Origin: Heracleum sosnowskyi
Lineage: Eukaryota; Streptophyta; Magnoliopsida; Apiales; Apiaceae
Assembly: GCA_030848705.1 (NCBI GenBank)
Contig: JAUIZM010000023.1
Location: 372,001 to 436,000, forward strand
Reading direction: 5' to 3'
Length of the DNA: 64,000 bases
In this document: positions 37,362 through 51,434 of the stretch, piece after piece
Numbering within the stretch: position 1 is the first letter of the stretch
Layout: the number at the start of each line of letters is the position of its first letter
Program-made: the position numbers and the translations under genes
Notes under the pieces: generated by a model
What the model saw: the letters and a program-made list of their open reading frames with translations, nothing else
Told to the model about the DNA's origin: nothing
The model's database searches: none

Positions 37362-39040
37362 CTGAAGCGGGTCATTTTGTGGATATTTTCTCGTAGTTTG
37401 ACCCTATGGGTTTATAGAATTGAAAAAAACTTCATTTGGAGCTGTATGGACCTGAATTGGAGCAGATACCAGGGGACGCCCGATTACGTATACCTCTGAA
37501 GGGATCTATACAAGGAAAACGGGGATAAATTGAAGCGGGTCGTTTTGAGGATATTTTCTCGTAGTTTGACCCTATGGGTTTATAGAATTGCAGTAAACTT
37601 AATTTGGAGCTGTCCGGACCTGAATTGGAGCAGATACCAGGGGACGCCCGATTACGTATACCTCTTAAGGGATCTATACAAGGAAAACGGGGATAAATTG
37701 AAGCGGGTCGTTTTGAGGATATTTTCTCGTAGTTTGACCCTATGGGTTTATAGAATTGCAGTAAACTTCATTTGGAGCTGTCCGGACCTGAATTGGAGCA
37801 AATACCAGGGGACGCCCGATTACGTATACCTCTGAAGGGATCTATACAAGGAAAACGGGGATAAATTGAAGCGGGTCGTTTTGAGGATATTTTCTCGTAG
37901 TTTGACCCTATGGGTTTATAGAATTGCAGTAAACTTCATTTGGAGCTGTCCGGACCTGAATTGGAGCAGATACCAGGGGACGCCCGATTACGTATACCTC
38001 TTAAGGGATCTATACAAGGAAAACGGGGATAAATTGAAGCGGGTCGTTTTGTGGGTATTTTCTAGTAGTTTGACCCTATAGGTTTATAGAATTGCAAAAA
38101 ACTTCATTTGGAGCAGTCTGGGCTTGAACTGGAGCAGATACCAGGGAACGCTCGATTACGTATACCTCTTAAGGGATCTATACAAGGAAAACGGGGATAA
38201 ATTGAAGCGGGTCGTTTTATGGATATTTTCTCGTAGTCTGACCCTATGGTTTTATAGAATTGCAAAAAACTTCATTTGGAGCAGTCTGGGCCTAAATTGG
38301 AGCAGATACCAGGGGACGCCCGATTACGTATACCTCTGAAGGGAGCTATACAAGGAAAACGGGGATAAATTGAAGCGGGTCGTTTTGTGGGTATTTTCTA
38401 GTAGTTTGACCCTATAGGTTTATAGAATTGCAAAAAACTTCATTTGGAGCAGTCTGGGCTTGAACTGGAGCAGATACCAGGGAACGCTCGATTACGTATA
38501 CCTCTTAAGGGATCTATACAAGGAAAACGGGGATAAATTGAAGCGGGTCGTTTTGAGGATATTTTCTCGTAGTTTGACCCTATGGGTTTATAGAATTGCA
38601 GTAAACTTCATTTGGAGCTGTCCGACCTGAATTGGAGCAGATACCAGGGGACGCCCGATTACGTATACCTCTTAAGGGATCTATACAAGGAAAACGGGGA
38701 TAAATTGAAGCGGGTCGTTTTGAGGATATTTTCTCGTAGTTTGACCCTATGGGTTTATAGAATTGTAGTAAACTTCATTTGGAGCTGTCCGGACCTGAAT
38801 TGGAGAAGATACCAGGGGACGCCCGATTACGTATACCTCTTAAGAGATCTATACACGGAAAACGGGGATAAATTGAAGCGGGTCATTTTGTGGATATTTT
38901 CTCGTAGTTTGACCCTATGGGTTTATAGAATTGCAAAAAACTTCATTTGGAGCAATCCGGGCCTAAATTGGAGCAGATACTACGGGACGCCCGATTACGT
39001 ATACCTCTGAAGGGAGCTATACAAGGAAAACGGGGATAAA

Positions 39041-42000
39041 CTGAAGCGGGTCATTTTGTGGATATTTTCTCGTAGTTTGACCCTATGGGTTTATAGAATT
39101 GAAAAAAACTTCATTTGGAGCAGTATGGACCTGAATTGGAGCAGATACCAGGGGACGCCCGATTACGTATACCTCTTAAGGGATCTATACAAGGAAAACG
39201 GGGATAAATTGAAGCGGGTCTTTTTGAGGATATTTGCTCGTAGTTTTACCCTATGGGTTTATAGAATTGCAGTAAACTTCATTTGGAGCTGTCCGGACCT
39301 GAATTGGAGCAGATACCAGGGGACGCCCGATTACGTATACCTCTTAAGGGATCTATACATGGAAAACGGGGATAAATTGAAGCGGGTCGTTTTATGGATA
39401 TTTTCTCGTAGTTTGACCCTATGGGTTTATAGAATTGCAAAAAATTTCATTTGGAGCAGTCCGGGCCTAAATTAGAGCAGATACCAGGGGACCCCCGATT
39501 ACGTATACCTCTGAAGGGAGCTATACAATGAAAACGGGGATAAATTGAAGCGGGTCGTTTTGTGGGTATTTTCTAGTAGTTTGACCCTATAGGTTTATAG
39601 AATTGCAAAAAACTTCATTTGGAGCAGTCCGGGCCTGAATTAGAGCAGATACCAGGGGACGCCCGATTACGTATACCTCTTAAGGGAGCTATACAAGGAA
39701 AACGGGGATAAGTTGAAGCGGGTCGTTTTGTGGATATTTTCTCGTAGTTTGACCCTATGGGTTTATAGAATTGCAAAAAACTTCATTTGGAGCAGTCCGG
39801 GCCTGAATTGGAGCAGATACCAGGGAACGCCCTATTACGTATACCTCTGAAGGGATCTATACAAGGAAAACGGGGATAAATTGAAGCGGGTCGTTTTGAG
39901 GATATTTTCTCGTAGTTTGACCCTATGGGTTTATAGAATTGCAGTAAACTTAATTTGGAGCTGTCCGGACCTGAATTGGAGCAGATACCAGGGGACGCCC
40001 GATTACGTATACCTCTTAAGGGATCTATACAAGGAAAACGGGGATAAATTGAAGCGGGTCGTTTTGAGGATATTTTCTCGTAGTTTGACCCTATGGGTTT
40101 ATAGAATTGCAGTAAACTTCATTTGGAGCTGTCCGGACCTGAATTGGAGCAAATACCAGGGGACGCCCGATTACGTATACCTCTGAAGGGATCTATACAA
40201 GGAAAACGGGGATAAATTGAAGCGGGTCGTTTTGAGGATATTTTCTCGTAGTTTGACCCTATGGGTTTATAGAATTGCAGTAAACTTCATTTGGAGCTGT
40301 CCGGACCTGAATTGGAGCAGATACCAGGGGACGCCCGATTACGTATACCTCTTAAGGGATCTATACAATGAAAACGGGGATAAATTGAAGCGGGTCGTTT
40401 TGTGGGTATTTTCTAGTAGTTTGACCCTATAGGTTTATAGAATTGCAAAAAACTTCATTTGGAGCAGTCTGGGCTTGAACTGGAGCAGATACCAGGGAAC
40501 GCTCGATTACGTATACCTCTTAAGGGATCTATACAAGGAAAACGGGGATAAATTGAAGCGGGTCGTTTTATGGATATTTTCTCGTAGTCTGACCCTATGG
40601 TTTTATAGAATTGCAAAAAACTTCATTTGGAGCAGTCTGGGCCTAAATTGGAGCAGATACCAGGGGACGCCCGATTACGTATACCTCTGAAGGGAGCTAT
40701 ACAAGGAAAACGGGGATAAATTGAAGCGGGTCGTTTTGTGGGTATTTTCTAGTATTTTGACCCTATAGGTTTATAGAATTGCAAAAAACTTCATTTGGAG
40801 CAGTCTGGGCTTGAACTGGAGCAGATACCAGGGAACGCTCGATTACGTATACCTCTTAAGGGATCTATACAAGGAAAACGGGGATCAATTGAAGCGGGTC
40901 GTTTTGAGGATATTTTCTCGTAGTTTGACCCTATGGGTTTATAGAATTGCAGTAAACTTCATTTGGAGCTGTCCGACCTGAATTGGAGCAGATACCAGGG
41001 GACGCCCGATTACGTATACCTCTTAAGGGATCTATACAAGGAAAACGGGGATAAATTGAAGCGGGTCGTTTTGAGGATATTTTCTCGTAGTTTGACCCTA
41101 TGGGTTTATAGAATTGCAGTAAACTTCATTTGGAGCTGTCCGGACCTGAATTGGAGAAGATACCAGGGGACGCCCGATTACGTATACCTCTTAAGAGATC
41201 TATACACGGAAAACGGGGATAAATTGAAGCGGGTCATTTTGTGGATATTTTCTCGTAGTTTGACCCTATGGGTTTATAGAATTGCAAAAAACTTCATTTG
41301 GAGCAATCCGGGCCTAAATTGGAGCAGATACTACGGGACGCCCGATTACGTATACCTCTGAAGGGAGCTATACAAGGAAAACGGGGATAAATTGAAGCGG
41401 GTCGTTTTGTGGGTATTTTCTAGAAGTTTGACCCTATGGGTTTATAGAATTGCAAAAAACTTCATTTGGAGCTGTCCGAACCTGAATTGGAGCAGATACC
41501 TGGGGACGCCCGATTACGTATACCTCTTAAGGGATCTATACAAGGAAAACGGGGATAAATTGAAGCGGGTCGTTTTGAGGATATTTTCTCGTAGTTTGAC
41601 CCTATTGGTTTATAGAATTGCAGTAAACTTCATTTGGAGCTGTCCGGACCTGAATTGGAGCAGATACCAGGGGACGCCCGATTACGTATACCTCTTAAGG
41701 GATCTATACATGGAAAACGGGGATAAATTGAAGCGGGTCGTTTTATGGATATTTTCTCGTAGTCTGACCCTATGGGTTTATAGAATTGCAAAAAACTTCA
41801 TTTGGAGCAGTCTGGGCCTAAATTGGAGCAGATACCAGGGGACGCCCGATTACGTTTACCTCTGAAGGGAGCTATACAAGGAAAACGGGGATAAATTGAA
41901 GCGGGTCGTTTTGTGGGTATTTTCTAGTAGTTTGACCTTATAGGTTTATAGAATTGCAAAAAACTTCATTTGGAGCAGTCTGGGCTTGAACTGGAGCAGA

Positions 42001-42231
42001 TACCAGGGAACGCTCGATTACGTATACCTCTTAAGGGATCTATACAAGGAAAACGGGGATAAATTGAAGCGGGTCGTTTTGTGGTTATTTTCTCGTAGTT
42101 TGACCCTATGGGTTTATAGAATTGCAAAAAACTTCATTTGGAGCTGTCCGGACCTGAATTTGAGCAGATATCAGGGGACACCCGATTATGTATACCTCTG
42201 AAGGGAGCTATACAAGGAAAACGGGGATAAA
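39041..42231 (+). repeat. 19-mer HOR, cassette-after-m18 order (3191 bp)
   Basis: The order is m1-m4, m12-m18, cassette (40889-42063), m19, as at 18719-21909 some 20 kb away. Private variants include 'tatttgctcg' in m2, 'tacaatgaaaac' at the end of m15, and 'tctagtatttt' near 40752. It is followed directly by a 12-mer without the cassette. Confidence 0.88.
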
Positions 42232-44247
42232 CTGAAGCGGGTCATTTTGTGGATATTTTCTCGTAGTTTGACCCTATGGGTTTATAGAATTGAAAAAAAC
42301 TTCATTTGGAGCAGTATGGACCTGAATTGGAGCAGATACCAGGGGACGCCCGATTACGTATACCTCTTAAGGGATCTATACAAGGAAAACGGGGATAAAT
42401 TGAAGCGGGTCTTTTTGAGGATATTTTCTCGTAGTTTTACCCTATGGGTTTATAGAATTGCAGTAAACTTCATTTGGAGCTGTCCGGACCTGAATTGGAG
42501 CAGATACCAGGGGACGCCCGATTACGTATACCTCTTAAGGGATCTATACATGGAAAACGGGGATAAATTGAAGCGGGTCGTTTTATGGATATTTTCTCGT
42601 AGTTTGACCCTATGGGTTTATAGAATTGCAAAAAACTTCATTTGGAGCAGTCCGGGCCTAAATTAGAGCAGATACCAGGGGACCCCCGATTACGTATACC
42701 TCTGAAGGGAGCTATACAAGGAAAACGGGGATAAATTGAAGCGGGTCGTTTTGTGGGTATTTTCTAGTAGTTTGACCCTATAGGTTTATAGAATTGCAAA
42801 AAACTTCATTTGGAGCAGTCCGGGCCTGAATTAGAGCAGATACCAGGGGACGCCCGATTACGTATACCTCTTAAGGGAGCTATACAAGGAAAACGGGGAT
42901 AAATTGAAGCGGGTCGTTTTGTGGATATTTTCTCGTAGTTTGACCCTATGGGTTTATAGAATTGCAAAAAACTTCATTTGGAGCAGTCCGGGCCTGAATT
43001 GGAGCAGATACCAGGGAACGCCCGATTACGTATACCTCTGAAGGGATCTATACAAGGAAAACGGGGATAAATTGAAGCGGGTCGTTTTGAGGATATTTTC
43101 TCGTAGTTTGACCCTATGGGTTTATAGAATTGCAGTAAACTTAATTTGGAGCTGTCCGGACCTGAATTGGAGCAGATACCAGGGGACGCCCGATTACGTA
43201 TACCTCTTAAGGGATCTATACAAGGAAAACGGGGATAAATTGAAGCGGGTCGTTTTGAGGATATTTTCTCGTAGTTTGACCCTATGGGTTTATAGAATTG
43301 CAGTAAACTTCATTTGGAGCTGTCCGGACCTGAATTGGAGCAAATACCAGGGGACGCCCGATTACGTATACCTCTGAAGGGATCTATACAAGGAAAACGG
43401 GGATAAATTGAAGCGGGTCATTTTGAGGATATTTTCTCGTAGTTTGACCCTATGGGTTTATAGAATTACAGTAAACTTCATTTGGAGCTGTCCGGACCTG
43501 AATTGGAGCAGATACCAGGGGACGCCCGATTACGTATACCTCTTAAGGGATCTATACAAGGAAAACAGGGATAAATTGAAGCGGGTCGTTTTGTGGGTAT
43601 TTTCTAGTAGTTTGACCCTATAGGTTTATAGAATTGCAAAAAACTTCATTTGGAGCAGTCTGGGCTTGAACTGGAGCAGATACCAGGGAACACTCGATTA
43701 CGTATACCTCTTAAGGGATCTATACAAGGAAAACGGGGATAAATTGAAGCGGGTCGTTTTATGGATATTTTCTCGTAGTCTGACCCTATGGGTTTATAGA
43801 ATTGCAAAAAACTTCATTTGGAGCAGTCTGGGCCTAAATTGGAGCAGATACCAGGGGACGCCCGATTACGTATACCTCTGAAGGGAGCTATACAAGGAAA
43901 ACGGGGATAAATTGAAGCGGGTCGTTTTGTGGGTATTTTCTAGTAGTTTGACCCTATAGGTTTATAGAATTGCAAAAAACTTCATTTGGAGCAGTCTGGG
44001 CTTGAACTGGAGCAGATACCAGGGAACGCTCGATTACGTATACCTCTTAAGGGATCTATACAAGGAAAACGGGGATAAATTGAAGCGGGTCGTTTTGTGG
44101 TTATTTTCTCGTAGTTTGACCCTATGGGTTTATAGAATTGCAAAAAACTTCATTTGGAGCTGTCCGGACCTGAATTTGAGCAGATATCAGGGGACACCCG
44201 ATTATGTATACCTCTGAAGGGAGCTATACAAGGAAAACGGGGATAAA
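42232..44247 (+). repeat. 12-mer core HOR without cassette (2016 bp)
   Basis: The order is m1-m4, m12-m19. In the m15/m16 part it shares 'attacagt' and 'gaacactc' with the 26.9 and 57.3 kb copies but lacks 'gaagtggg' and 'aactggga', so it is an intermediate form. The following m1 has an extra A in its A tract ('ttgaaaaaaaactgc', near 44308), a +1 shift. Confidence 0.88.
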
Positions 44248-45150
44248 CTGAAGCGGGTCATTTTGTGGATATTTTCTCGTAGTTTGACCCTATGGGTTTA
44301 TAGAATTGAAAAAAAACTGCATTTGGAGCAGTATGGACCTGAATTGGAGCAGATACCAGGGGACGCCCGATTACGTATACCTCTTAAGGGATCTATACAA
44401 GGAAAACGGGGATAAATTGAAGCGGGTCTTTTTGAGGATATTTTCTCGTAGTTTTACCCTATGGGTTTATAGAATTGCAGTAAACTTCATTTGGAGCTGT
44501 CCGGACCTGAATTGGAGCAGATACCAGGGGACGCCCGATTACGTATACCTCTTAAGGGATCTATACATAGAAAACGGGGATAAATTGAAGCGGGTCGTTT
44601 TATGGATATTTTCTCGTAGTTTGACCCTATGGGTTTATAGAATTGCAAAAAATTTCATTTGGAGCAGTCCGGGCCTAAATTAGAGCAGATACCAGGGGAC
44701 CCCCGATTACGTATACCTCTGAAGGGAGCTATACAAGGAAAACGGGGATAAATTGAAGCGGGTCGTTTTGTGGGTATTTTCTAGTAGTTTGACCCTATAG
44801 GTTTATAGAATTGCAAAAAACTTCATTTGGAGCAGTCCGGGCCTGAATTAGAGCAGATACCAGGGGACGCCCGATTACGTATACCTCTTAAGGGAGCTAT
44901 ACAAGGAAAACGGGGATAAATTGAAGCGGGTCGTTTTGTGGATATTTTCTCGTAGTTTGACCCTATGGGTTTATAGAATTGCAAAAAACTTCATTTGGAG
45001 CAGTCCGGGCCTGAATTGGAGCAGATACCAGGGAACGCCCTATTACGTATACCTCTGAAGGGATCTATACAAGGAAAACGGGGATAAATTGAAGCGGGTA
45101 GTTTTGAGGATATTTTCTCGTAGTTTGACCCTATGGGTTTATAGAATTGC

Positions 45151-47167
45151 GGTAAACTTAATTTGGAGCTGTCCGGACCTGAATTGGAGCAGATACCAGG
45201 GGACGCCCGATTACGTATACCTCTTAAGGGATCTATACAAGGAAAACGGGGATAAATTGAAGCGGGTCATTTTGAGGATATTTTCTCGTAGTTTGACCCT
45301 ATGGGTTTATAGAATTGCAGTAAACTTCATTTGGAGCTGTCCGGACCTGAATTGGAGCAAATACCAGGGGACGCCCGATTACGTATACCTCTGAAGGGAT
45401 CTATACAAGGAAAACGGGGATAAATTGAAGCGGGTCGTTTTGAGGATATTTTCTCGTAGTTTGACCCTATGGGTTTATAGAATTGCAGTAAACTTCATTT
45501 GGAGCTGTCCGGACCTGAATTGGAGCAGATACCAGGGGACGCCCGATTACGTATACCTCTTAAGGGATCTATACAAGGAAAACGGGGATAAATTGAAGCG
45601 GGTCGTTTTGTGGGTATTTTCTAGTAGTTTGACCCTATAGGTTTATAGAATTGCAAAAAACTTCATTTGGAGCAGTCTGGGCTTGAACTGGAGCAGATAC
45701 CAGGGAACGCTCGATTACGTATACCTCTTAAGGGATCTATACAAGGAAAACGGGGATAAATTGAAGCGGGTCGTTTTATGGATATTTTCTCGTAGTCTGA
45801 CCCTATGGTTTTATAGAATTGCAAAAAACTTCATTTGGAGCAGTCTGGGCCTAAATTGGAGCAGATACCAGGGGACGCCCGATTACGTATACCTCTGAAG
45901 GGGGCTATACAAGGAAAACGGGGATAAATTGAAGCGGGTCGTTTTGTGGGTATTTTCTAGTAGTTTGACCCTATAGGTTTATAGAATTGCAAAAAACTTC
46001 ATTTGGAGCAGTCTGGGCTTGAACTGGAGCAGATACCAGGGAACGCTCGATTACGTATACCTCTTAAGGGATCTATACAAGGAAAACGGGGATAAATTGA
46101 AGCGGGTCGTTTTGAGGATATTTTCTCGTAGTTTGACCCTATGGGATTATAGAATTGCAGTAAACTTCATTTGGAGCTGTCCGACCTGAATTGGAGCAGA
46201 TACCAGGGGACGCCCGATTACGTATACCTCTTTAGGGATCTATACAAGGAAAACGGGGATAAATTGAAGCGGGTCGTTTTGAGGATATTTTCTCGTAGTT
46301 TGACCCTATGGGTTTATAGAATTGCAGTAAACTTCATTTGGAGCTGTCCGGACCTGAATTGGAGAAGATACCAGGGGACGCCCGATTACGTATACCTCTT
46401 AAGAGATCTATACACGGAAAACGGGGATAAATTGAAGCGGGTCATTTTGTGGATATTTTCTCGTAGTTTGACCCTATGGGTTTATAGAATTGCAAAAAAC
46501 TTCATTTGGAGCAATCCGGGCCTAAATTGGAGCAGATACTACGGGACGCCCGATTACGTATACCTCTGAAGGGAGCTATACAAGGAAAACGGGGATAAAT
46601 TGAAGCGGGTCGTTTTGTGGGTATTTTCTAGAAGTTTGACCCTATGGGTTTATAGAATTGCAAAAAACTTCATTTGGAGCTGTCCGAACCTGAATTGGAG
46701 CAGATACCTGGGGACGCCCGATTACGTATACCTCTTAAGGGATCTATACAAGGAAAACGGGGATAAATTGAAGCGGGTCGTTTTGAGGATATTTTCTCGT
46801 AGTTTGACCCTATTGGTTTATAGAATTGCAGTAAACTTCATTTGGAGCTGTCCGGACCTGAATTGGAGCAGATCTACCAGGGGACGCCCGATTACGTATA
46901 CCTCTTAAGGGATCTATACATGGAAAACGGGGATAAATTGAAGCGGGTCGTTTTATGGATATTTTCTCGTAGTCTGACCCTATGGTTTTATAGAATTGCA
47001 AAAAACTTCATTTGGAGCAGTCTGGGCCTAAATTGGAGCAGATACCAGGGGACGCCCGATTACGTATACCTCTGAAGGGGGCTATACAAGGAAAACGGGG
47101 ATAAATTGAAGCGGGTCGTTTTGTGGGTATTTTCTAGTAGTTTGACCCTATAGGTTTATAGAATTGC
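45151..47167 (+). repeat. 2017-bp 12-monomer unit, tandem copy 1
   Basis: The order is m13-m18, m5-m8, an m9 variant with two extra bases ('gcagatctacc'), and a K monomer. Twelve monomers minus 1 (m5) plus 2 (m9) give 2017 bp. The join to the next copy is a monomer starting at 47106, with 'ctataggt' of m16 and then 'gcggtaaactt' of m13, bracketed between 47152 and 47168. Private markers: 'gaagggggct', 'tatgggattatag', 'ctctttaggg'. Confidence 0.9.
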
Positions 47168-49184
47168 GGTAAACTTAATTTGGAGCTGTCCGGACCTGAA
47201 TTGGAGCAGATACCAGGGGACGCCCGATTACGTATACCTCTTAAGGGATCTATACAAGGAAAACGGGGATAAATTGAAGCGGGTCATTTTGAGGATATTT
47301 TCTCGTAGTTTGACCCTATGGGTTTATAGAATTGCAGTAAACTTCATTTGGAGCTGTCCGGACCTGAATTGGAGCAAATACCAGGGGACGCCCGATTACG
47401 TATACCTCTGAAGGGATCTATACAAGGAAAACGGGGATAAATTGAAGCGGGTCGTTTTGAGGATATTTTCTCGTAGTTTGACCCTATGGGTTTATAGAAT
47501 TGCAGTAAACTTCATTTGGAGCTGTCCGGACCTGAATTGGAGCAGATACCAGGGGACGCCCGATTACGTATACCTCTTAAGGGATCTATACAAGGAAAAC
47601 GGGGATAAATTGAAGCGGGTCGTTTTGTGGGTATTTTCTAGTAGTTTGACCCTATAGGTTTATAGAATTGCAAAAAACTTCATTTGGAGCAGTCTGGGCT
47701 TGAACTGGAGCAGATACCAGGGAACGCTCGATTACGTATACCTCTTAAGGGATCTATACAAGGAAAACGGGGATAAATTGAAGCGGGTCGTTTTATGGAT
47801 ATTTTCTCGTAGTCTGACCCTATGGTTTTATAGAATTGCAAAAAACTTCATTTGGAGCAGTCTGGGCCTAAATTGGAGCAGATACCAGGGGACGCCCGAT
47901 TACGTATACCTCTGAAGGGGGCTATACAAGGAAAACGGGGATAAATTGAAGCGGGTCGTTTTGTGGGTATTTTCTAGTAGTTTGACCCTATAGGTTTATA
48001 GAATTGCAAAAAACTTCATTTGGAGCAGTCTGGGCTTGAACTGGAGCAGATACCAGGGAACGCTCGATTACGTATACCTCTTAAGGGATCTATACAAGGA
48101 AAACGGGGATAAATTGAAGCGGGTCGTTTTGAGGATATTTTCTCGTAGTTTGACCCTATGGGATTATAGAATTGCAGTAAACTTCATTTGGAGCTGTCCG
48201 ACCTGAATTGGAGCAGATACCAGGGGACGCCCGATTACGTATACCTCTTTAGGGATCTATACAAGGAAAACGGGGATAAATTGAAGCGGGTCGTTTTGAG
48301 GATATTTTCTCGTAGTTTGACCCTATGGGTTTATAGAATTGCAGTAAACTTCATTTGGAGCTGTCCGGACCTGAATTGGAGAAGATACCAGGGGACGCCC
48401 GATTACGTATACCTCTTAAGAGATCTATACACGGAAAACGGGGATAAATTGAAGCGGGTCATTTTGTGGATATTTTCTCGTAGTTTGACCCTATGGGTTT
48501 ATAGAATTGCAAAAAACTTCATTTGGAGCAATCCGGGCCTAAATTGGAGCAGATACTACGGGACGCCCGATTACGTATACCTCTGAAGGGAGCTATACAA
48601 GGAAAACGGGGATAAATTGAAGCGGGTCGTTTTGTGGGTATTTTCTAGAAGTTTGACCCTATGGGTTTATAGAATTGCAAAAAACTTCATTTGGAGCTGT
48701 CCGAACCTGAATTGGAGCAGATACCTGGGGACGCCCGATTACGTATACCTCTTAAGGGATCTATACAAGGAAAACGGGGATAAATTGAAGCGGGTCGTTT
48801 TGAGGATATTTTCTCGTAGTTTGACCCTATTGGTTTATAGAATTGCAGTAAACTTCATTTGGAGCTGTCCGGACCTGAATTGGAGCAGATCTACCAGGGG
48901 ACGCCCGATTACGTATACCTCTTAAGGGATCTATACATGGAAAACGGGGATAAATTGAAGCGGGTCGTTTTATGGATATTTTCTCGTAGTCTGACCCTAT
49001 GGTTTTATAGAATTGCAAAAAACTTCATTTGGAGCAGTCTGGGCCTAAATTGGAGCAGATACCAGGGGACGCCCGATTACGTATACCTCTGAAGGGGGCT
49101 ATACAAGGAAAACGGGGATAAATTGAAGCGGGTCGTTTTGTGGGTATTTTCTAGTAGTTTGACCCTATAGGTTTATAGAATTGC
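47168..49184 (+). repeat. 2017-bp 12-monomer unit, tandem copy 2
   Basis: All landmarks lie exactly 2017 bp after those in copy 1, including both indels and all three private markers. I noticed no difference from copy 1 beyond the junction monomer, so this is among the youngest amplifications in the window. Confidence 0.9.
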
Positions 49185-51014
49185 GGTAAACTTAATTTGG
49201 AGCTGTCCGGACCTGAATTGGAGCAGATACCAGGGGACGCCCGATTACGTATACCTCTTAAGGGATCTATACAAGGAAAACGGGGATAAATTGAAGCGGG
49301 TCATTTTGAGGATATTTTCTCGTAGTTTGACCCTATGGGTTTATAGAATTGCAGTAAACTTCATTTGGAGCTGTCCGGACCTGAATTGGAGCAAATACCA
49401 GGGGACGCCCGATTACGTATACCTCTGAAGGGATCTATACAAGGAAAACGGGGATAAATTGAAGCGGGTCGTTTTGAGGATATTTTCTCGTAGTTTGACC
49501 CTATGGGTTTATAGAATTGCAGTAAACTTCATTTGGAGCTGTCCGGACCTGAATTGGAGCAGATACCAGGGGACGCCCGATTACGTATACCTCTTAAGGG
49601 ATCTATACAAGGAAAACGGGGATAAATTGAAGCGGGTCGTTTTGTGGGTATTTTCTAGTAGTTTGACCCTATAGGTTTATAGAATTGCAAAAAACTTCAT
49701 TTGGAGCAGTCTGGGCTTGAACTGGAGCAGATACCAGGGAACGCTCGATTACGTATACCTCTTAAGGGATCTATACAAGGAAAACGGGGATAAATTGAAG
49801 CGGGTCGTTTTATGGATATTTTCTCGTAGTCTGACCCTATGGTTTTATAGAATTGCAAAAAACTTCATTTGGAGCAGTCTGGGCCTAAATTGGAGCAGAT
49901 ACCAGGGGACGCCCGATTACGTATACCTCTGAAGGGGGCTATACAAGGAAAACGGGGATAAATTGAAGCGGGTCGTTTTGTGGGTATTTTCTAGTAGTTT
50001 GACCCTATAGGTTTATAGAATTGCAAAAAACTTCATTTGGAGCAGTCTGGGCTTGAACTGGAGCAGATACCAGGGAACGCTCGATTACGTATACCTCTTA
50101 AGGGATCTATACAAGGAAAACGGGGATAAATTGAAGCGGGTCGTTTTGAGGATATTTTCTCGTAGTTTGACCCTATGGGATTATAGAATTGCAGTAAACT
50201 TCATTTGGAGCTGTCCGACCTGAATTGGAGCAGATACCAGGGGACGCCCGATTACGTATACCTCTTTAGGGATCTATACAAGGAAAACGGGGATAAATTG
50301 AAGCGGGTCGTTTTGAGGATATTTTCTCGTAGTTTGACCCTATGGGTTTATAGAATTGCAGTAAACTTCATTTGGAGCTGTCCGGACCTGAATTGGAGAA
50401 GATACCAGGGGACGCCCGATTACGTATACCTCTTAAGAGATCTATACACGGAAAACGGGGATAAATTGAAGCGGGTCATTTTGTGGATATTTTCTCGTAG
50501 TTTGACCCTATGGGTTTATAGAATTGCAAAAAACTTCATTTGGAGCAATCCGGGCCTAAATTGGAGCAGATACTACGGGACGCCCGATTACGTATACCTC
50601 TGAAGGGAGCTATACAAGGAAAACGGGGATAAATTGAAGCGGGTCGTTTTGTGGGTATTTTCTAGAAGTTTGACCCTATGGGTTTATAGAATTGCAAAAA
50701 ACTTCATTTGGAGCTGTCCGAACCTGAATTGGAGCAGATACCTGGGGACGCCCGATTACGTATACCTCTTAAGGGATCTATACAAGGAAAACGGGGATAA
50801 ATTGAAGCGGGTCGTTTTGAGGATATTTTCTCGTAGTTTGACCCTATTGGTTTATAGAATTGCAGTAAACTTCATTTGGAGCTGTCCGGACCTGAATTGG
50901 AGCAGATCTACCAGGGGACGCCCGATTACGTATACCTCTTAAGGGATCTATACATGGAAAACGGGGATAAATTGAAGCGGGTCGTTTTATGGATATTTTC
51001 TCGTAGTCTGACCC
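49185..51014 (+). repeat. 2017-bp 12-monomer unit, tandem copy 3 (incomplete)
   Basis: The copy matches until about 51014, where the last K monomer has 'ctatgggttta' and then 'tacgtttacc' in place of 'ctatggtttta' and 'tacgtatacc'. From there the sequence follows the usual cassette path into m18 and m19. Confidence 0.85.
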
Positions 51015-51434
51015 TATGGGTTTATAGAATTGCAAAAAACTTCATTTGGAGCAGTCTGGGCCTAAATTGGAGCAGATACCAGGGGACGCCCGATTACGTT
51101 TACCTCTGAAGGGAGCTATACAAGGAAAACGGGGATAAATTGAAGCGGGTCGTTTTGTGGGTATTTTCTAATAGTTTGACCCTATAGGTTTATAGAATTG
51201 CAAAAAACTTCATTTGGAGCAGTCTGGGCTTGAACTGGAGCAGATACCAGGGAACGCTCGATTACGTATACCTCTTAAGGGATCTATACAAGGAAAACGG
51301 GGATAAATTGAAGCGGGTCGTTTTGTGGTTATTTTCTCGTAGTTTGACCCTATGGGTTTATAGAATTGCAAAAAACTTCATTTGGAGCTGTCCGGACCTG
51401 AATTTGAGCAGATATCAGGGGACACCCGATTATG
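50593..51434 (+). repeat. 5-monomer duplication, copy 1 (842 bp)
   Basis: The unit is m8, m9 with the 2-base insertion, a m17 type, m18 and m19. Landmarks at 50634 and 50876 recur 842 bp later (5 x 168 plus 2). A private change is 'ttttctaatag' near 51171. The join to the second copy lies between 'gattatg' (51434) and 'aaattgaag' (about 51475). Confidence 0.86.
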
